Source: SZUA-229 sp964531165
GTDB lineage: Bacteria; Pseudomonadota; Gammaproteobacteria; SZUA-229
Assembly (NCBI GenBank): GCA_964531165.1
Contig: CAZHEA010000003.1
Location: forward strand, 37,645-101,644
Length of the DNA: 64,000 nt
Direction of reading: 5' to 3'
This document shows, in pieces, positions 61,803 through 64,000 of the stretch (positions are counted from its first letter, which is position 1; each line of letters opens with the position of its first letter). The notes beneath the pieces are model-generated. The model had not been told where the DNA came from and ran no database searches. It worked only from the letters and a program-made list of their open reading frames with translations. The translations under genes and the position numbers were made by a program.

Positions 61803-62639
61803 TTATACCTGCATCAAACTTTCACGGGTTTCATCTAACTGACTTTGCATTGTTTCATCTAATTGTCGAATGTCAGGGTCAAGGCCTAATTTTGTAATCG
61901 CCGGAATGTCTGCCCAGTGTTGCGGTATATTTGCCGGTGCATGCGGACCGTGAACAATGGCGGCCTGTACAATGTCGACATAATCAGCGGGTGAGTCGTG
62001 ACTACGCTTAAAATTATTCCATTGGCTGGCAACATCAATCAGGGTGGCGGGGAAATTCCAGAAGCTCAGAATCTTATGGCCGACATCACCCTGAATATCG
62101 ATAATTATCTGATTAATATTATCAGCATCACTGAACAGTGCGGGCTGGCGGTCGGCGAGCTCAATTATGGGTAATGCGCCGATATTGTGAATCAGCCCTC
62201 CCAGCATCGCATGTTCCATATCCAGTCCGTTCTGGGTTTTTGCCAGTACACGACAGACTGCCGCCACATCGACACTGGTTTGCCATATTTGCTTAAACTG
62301 TTTTTCAATGTTTTTGTTACGCGCTTTGAAGGTCTGTTTAATCGCTAGCATAACCACCAGGTCTTTAACAATGCGCACACCGAGACGAGTGATAGCCATT
62401 TGTAAGCTGTCTATTTCTGATCGGGCCCGATAAAGTGGACTATTGGCTAGCTGTAGTAGGCGTGCAGAGAGAGAGCTGTCCTGTGATAGTAACTCTGCTA
62501 TATCGGTGGCAGACATATTATCCTGGTCAACCGCCTGACGAATTTTCAAGGCAACATCCGCTAAAGTGGGTAGCTTGATCTGATCCGTTTCAATGGCCTT
62601 AAATAACTGCTGTAAAATCAGTTTGTTTTGATCGCTCAT
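61803..62639 (-). CDS. HDOD-domain protein, copy C (first of the triplet)
   Basis: A 278-residue HDOD protein: LPTLADVALKIRQAVDQDNM, SQDSSLSARLLQLANSPLYR, ITRLGVRIVKDLVVMLAIKQ, GLIHNIGALPIIELADRQPA. It is the first to be transcribed and the most different of the three: the acidic run is replaced by ADRQPALF. No REC, GGDEF or EAL domain is attached to any of the three. Its upstream region borders the IS3 relic (109 bases away). Confidence 0.9.
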   Translation of the reverse strand: MSDQNKLILQQLFKAIETDQIKLPTLADVALKIRQAVDQDNMSATDIAELLSQDSSLSARLLQLANSPLYRARSEIDSLQMAITRLGVRIVKDLVVMLAIKQTFKARNKNIEKQFKQIWQTSVDVAAVCRVLAKTQNGLDMEHAMLGGLIHNIGALPIIELADRQPALFSDADNINQIIIDIQGDVGHKILSFWNFPATLIDVASQWNNFKRSHDSPADYVDIVQAAIVHGPHAPANIPQHWADIPAITKLGLDPDIRQLDETMQSQLDETRESLMQV

Positions 62640-62777
62640 ATTTTTTTAGTATTAGTCATGACTTTAAATATGAGTGTAGTCAGGGATTGTTTAAAAATCC
62701 AAAGCAGAGGAAATTTGTTCGGGTTTATTTTACCCGCAAACGATTACTGACGTGGTTAAGCAAGTTGCTACACCCAG

Positions 62778-62954
62778 TTAAGCAACCTTTTTTAAATCTG
62801 CTATTTCATTTTCATACTGGTTAGGGCTTTTATAATCCAAATAAGAATGAAGTCGCTGGCTGTTATAAAACATGGAAATATAGTCCAATATATCCTGTTG
62901 TGCCTCATGACGAGTTTGGTAGTTACGCCACTGCACTCGTTCTTGCTTCAGGCT
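62778..62954 (-). pseudogene. IS3-family transposase orfB C-terminal remnant
   Basis: The last 58 or so residues of OrfB survive: LKQERVQWRNYQTRHEAQQD, ILDYISMFYNSQRLHSYLDY, KSPNQYENEIADLKKVA and a stop at 62778. These follow the last acidic residue of the DDE integrase core. No start codon or catalytic core is present. Confidence 0.8.
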
Positions 62955-63177
62955 GCAGCCCCTAATTCTTTTAGCTCCTCTTGCTCAGGCGTGAGCTTGC
63001 CATTACCGCGAAAAATCTGACCGTCTGGATCTGCCTGCTCTTTTATTCAGCGGGTGAGCATGTTGGCATTGATTTCTAACCGCTTGGCAGCTTCTACTCG
63101 GGTATAGCCCTGTTCAGTGATCAGACTTGCCGCATCTAACTTGAATTCTTTTGTATATTGTTTTCGGGTGCTCATTC
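62954..63177 (-). pseudogene. IS3-family transposase orfA remnant
   Basis: From ATG 63177 (AGGA site upstream) the frame reads MSTRKQYTKEFKLDAASLIT then EQGYTRVEAAKRLEINANML, the helix-turn-helix of IS3 OrfA. A stop (TGA at 63047-63049) replaces the usual Trp of TRWIKE. The same frame continues IKEQADPDGQIFRGNGKLTP to KELG and then breaks at the deletion junction. So one nonsense mutation and one truncation disable it. Confidence 0.82.
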
Positions 63178-63271
63178 GTATTTTCCTCAGTTAAGTATTT
63201 TAACTCTTAACTAAGGTGTACCAATTTATTAGACCACGTCATTACATGAATTTAATCGAAGAATTGTAAAC

Positions 63272-63303
63272 AAAAGGCACAGGGTTAGCACGCTGTGCCT
63301 TTT
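63272..63303 (-). terminator. Terminator of the toxin-antitoxin operon
   Basis: AAAAGGCACAG (63272-63282) and CTGTGCCTTTT (63293-63303) form a perfect 11-base stem with a 10-base loop. On the minus strand it lies after the toxin stop (63341) and ends in TTTTGTTT, as in a rho-independent terminator. The symmetry would let it work in both directions. Confidence 0.75.
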
Positions 63304-63340
63304 GGAGTTTAAGGTCAAAAGCAGCAGCTAAAAGAAAAAA

Positions 63341-63631
63341 CTACCAGCGTCCAGATTGTTTGCGCGAGGTATGAAATACGCGCAGGATCTCAATGCGTTG
63401 CAGGCGAGGGCGTACTCTGTATGGCACAATATAACGTGTCTTGGGAATGACAAGTTCGTGAGTACCTGGTAATCGCCCGGGATGACCCAGCGAAGGGTTA
63501 TTGCTTAATAATGAAACAGTCTGTTGAATACGTTGCACTACTAGTTGGGCTGCTTGCGGATCGTCTTTAGCAATGTACTCAGCTTCATCACTGAGGTTTT
63601 GCAATGCCTTGCGCAGCCATTTAACCTGCAT
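63341..63631 (-). CDS. ParE/RelE-family toxin
   Basis: A 96-residue toxin from ATG 63631. VKWLRKALQNLSDEAEYIAK, NPSLGHPGRLPGTHELVIPK and YIVPYRVRPRLQRIEILRVF are typical of the ParE branch, which usually poisons DNA gyrase (RelE members instead cut mRNA). The start overlaps the antitoxin stop by 11 bases, so translation is coupled. It is the second gene of a two-gene module on the minus strand beside an IS relic. Confidence 0.92.
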   Translation of the reverse strand: MQVKWLRKALQNLSDEAEYIAKDDPQAAQLVVQRIQQTVSLLSNNPSLGHPGRLPGTHELVIPKTRYIVPYRVRPRLQRIEILRVFHTSRKQSGRW

Positions 63632-63869
63632 TAGCACCCCACTTGTTAAATACGGCCTCTACGTCCTGGTCGCTGGCAAAGTCCCCGGCATCAGCCTCTT
63701 TAATGGCGGCTTTAAGTTCCTGAATCTGCCACTCGTTTAGCTCGATAAACTCCCGTACTGCTTCAGACGCCAGAAAAGATTTACTGCGATGAGTGGCTGA
63801 AGCGAGCTTATCCAGACGGGACTTAAGCTCGGGTTCCAGACGGATGGTCATGGTAGTTGACTGGGACAT
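63621..63869 (-). CDS. Ribbon-helix-helix (CopG-type) antitoxin
   Basis: An 82-residue antitoxin from ATG 63869, which has GAGG six bases upstream. An upstream ATG at 63899 would put the start inside the likely operator. The N-terminal RHH domain (TTMTIRLEPELKSRLDKLAS, followed by RSKSFLASEAVREFI) binds DNA; the acidic C-terminal tail (EADAGDFASDQDVEAVFNKW) binds the toxin. It is co-translated with the ParE-like toxin. Confidence 0.92.
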   Translation of the reverse strand: MSQSTTMTIRLEPELKSRLDKLASATHRSKSFLASEAVREFIELNEWQIQELKAAIKEADAGDFASDQDVEAVFNKWGANAG

Positions 63870-63880
63870 GGCATACCTCG

Positions 63881-63898
63881 TGTGTTCGTATGTACACA
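63881..63898 (-). promoter_or_regulatory. Possible operator of the toxin-antitoxin module
   Basis: TGTGT (63881-63885) and ACACA (63894-63898) form an inverted repeat just upstream of the antitoxin ribosome site. RHH antitoxins commonly repress their own promoter through such sites. Short arms, so tentative. Confidence 0.3.
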
Positions 63899-63955
63899 AT
63901 TTAGCACAATATAGGTGGATCTGTCCTGTTGTTGAATAATTAAAGAATTAAAGGG

Positions 63956-64000
63956 GTCGGTGACAATTGAGAATTATTAGCGTTCTCGTTTGTCACCGAC
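63956..64000. repeat. Nested inverted repeat at the window edge
   Basis: GTCGGTGACAA (63956-63966) pairs perfectly with TTGTCACCGAC (63990-64000). Inside, GAGAA and TTCTC form a second pair. It follows the AT-rich TTAAAGAATTAAAGGGG leader. Such a structure resembles REP-type palindromes or the ends of IS200/RAYT-like elements. The rest is outside the window. Confidence 0.5.

Larger units (their letters stand above)
62744..63245 (-). mobile_element. Internally deleted IS3-family element with both ends and target duplication
   Basis: Terminal inverted repeats of 27 bases (62748-62774 and 63215-63241; 20 matches; outer end TGACGTGGT, inner end TACACC) bound a 494-base element, flanked by TTAC on both sides (62744-62747 and 63242-63245). 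Inside are the start of orfA and the end of orfB in the order of an IS3 element; about 700 bases or more of the middle (end of orfA, catalytic DDE core of orfB) are missing, the junction being near 62950-62962. It cannot make its own transposase but could be moved by a related element. Confidence 0.82.

Noticed and set aside
1..64000. tRNA, rRNA or CRISPR elements
   Set aside because: No TPsiC-arm-like motifs with acceptor stems, rRNA-like blocks or regularly spaced direct repeats were seen on reading both strands.

Overview
The window looks like chromosome from a moderately AT-rich gammaproteobacterium. Supporting gene sets are exbB-exbD-msbA-lpxK-trm112-kdsB, nudJ-mnmA-hflD, nagZ-(...)-hpt-MTIP phosphorylase, nrdR-ribD-ribE-ribB-ribH-nusB, rlmKL, rsd/algQ and ettA. 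Lipid A, Kdo and LPS export genes show a Gram-negative envelope. A sulfur-oxidiser-, methanotroph- or Thiotrichales-like relative is possible, but the sequence alone does not settle this. I saw no rRNA, tRNA, CRISPR array or prophage.

Layout: (1) 1-2.8 kb holds a YfiR-like periplasmic protein (cut by the window edge) and a TonB-dependent receptor on the minus strand. (2) 3.0-6.5 kb holds a secreted thioredoxin-fold DUF255 protein and a periplasmic metallo-beta-lactamase-fold hydrolase. (3) 6.6-11.1 kb is a molybdenum hydroxylase module: a MobA/MocA-like nucleotidyltransferase and XdhC, divergent from a 2Fe-2S subunit and a Tat-exported molybdopterin subunit. (4) 11.1-17.9 kb is one tight operon: RDD, SpoIIM-like, membrane protein, DUF4129, DUF4350, MoxR ATPase, DUF58. 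(5) 18.2-26.9 kb holds an exporter-type ABC transporter, ispF, a YqiA-like esterase, nagZ, a MscS channel, a DsrE-like protein, hpt, a methylthio-purine phosphorylase, an ICMT-like membrane methyltransferase and a small kinase-like protein. (6) 26.9-30.2 kb, minus strand: DUF2062, nudJ, a secreted unknown, mnmA, hflD. (7) 30.6-40.1 kb: comEC, exbB, exbD, msbA, lpxK, trm112, kdsB, rlmKL. (8) 40.1-45.9 kb: rsd, msrA, a Ser/Thr kinase-HDOD-GAF fusion, ettA. (9) 46.0-48.5 kb: two lipoproteins, one with an HEWGH metalloprotease motif. (10) 48.7-55.1 kb: glyA, nrdR and the riboflavin cluster with an HslV-like Ntn hydrolase inserted between ribD and ribE, then nusB. (11) 55.2-59.0 kb: a very large unusual protein joining a UPF0718/ArsP-like permease to cysteine-pair repeats and an FG-GAP/ASPIC propeller. 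(12) 59.2-62.6 kb: a secreted DUF4412-like protein and three tandem HDOD paralogs. (13) 62.7-64.0 kb: a 494-bp internally deleted IS3 relic with both ends and a 4-bp target duplication, a ParE/RHH toxin-antitoxin pair and an inverted repeat at the window edge.

Most of the window is housekeeping. The least ordinary items are the permease/cysteine-repeat/ASPIC fusion, the Ntn hydrolase in the riboflavin operon with a 25-bp inverted repeat in front of it, the kinase-HDOD-GAF fusion together with the HDOD triplet, and the lipoprotein/metalloprotease pair. Functions for these are inferred from domains and context only.
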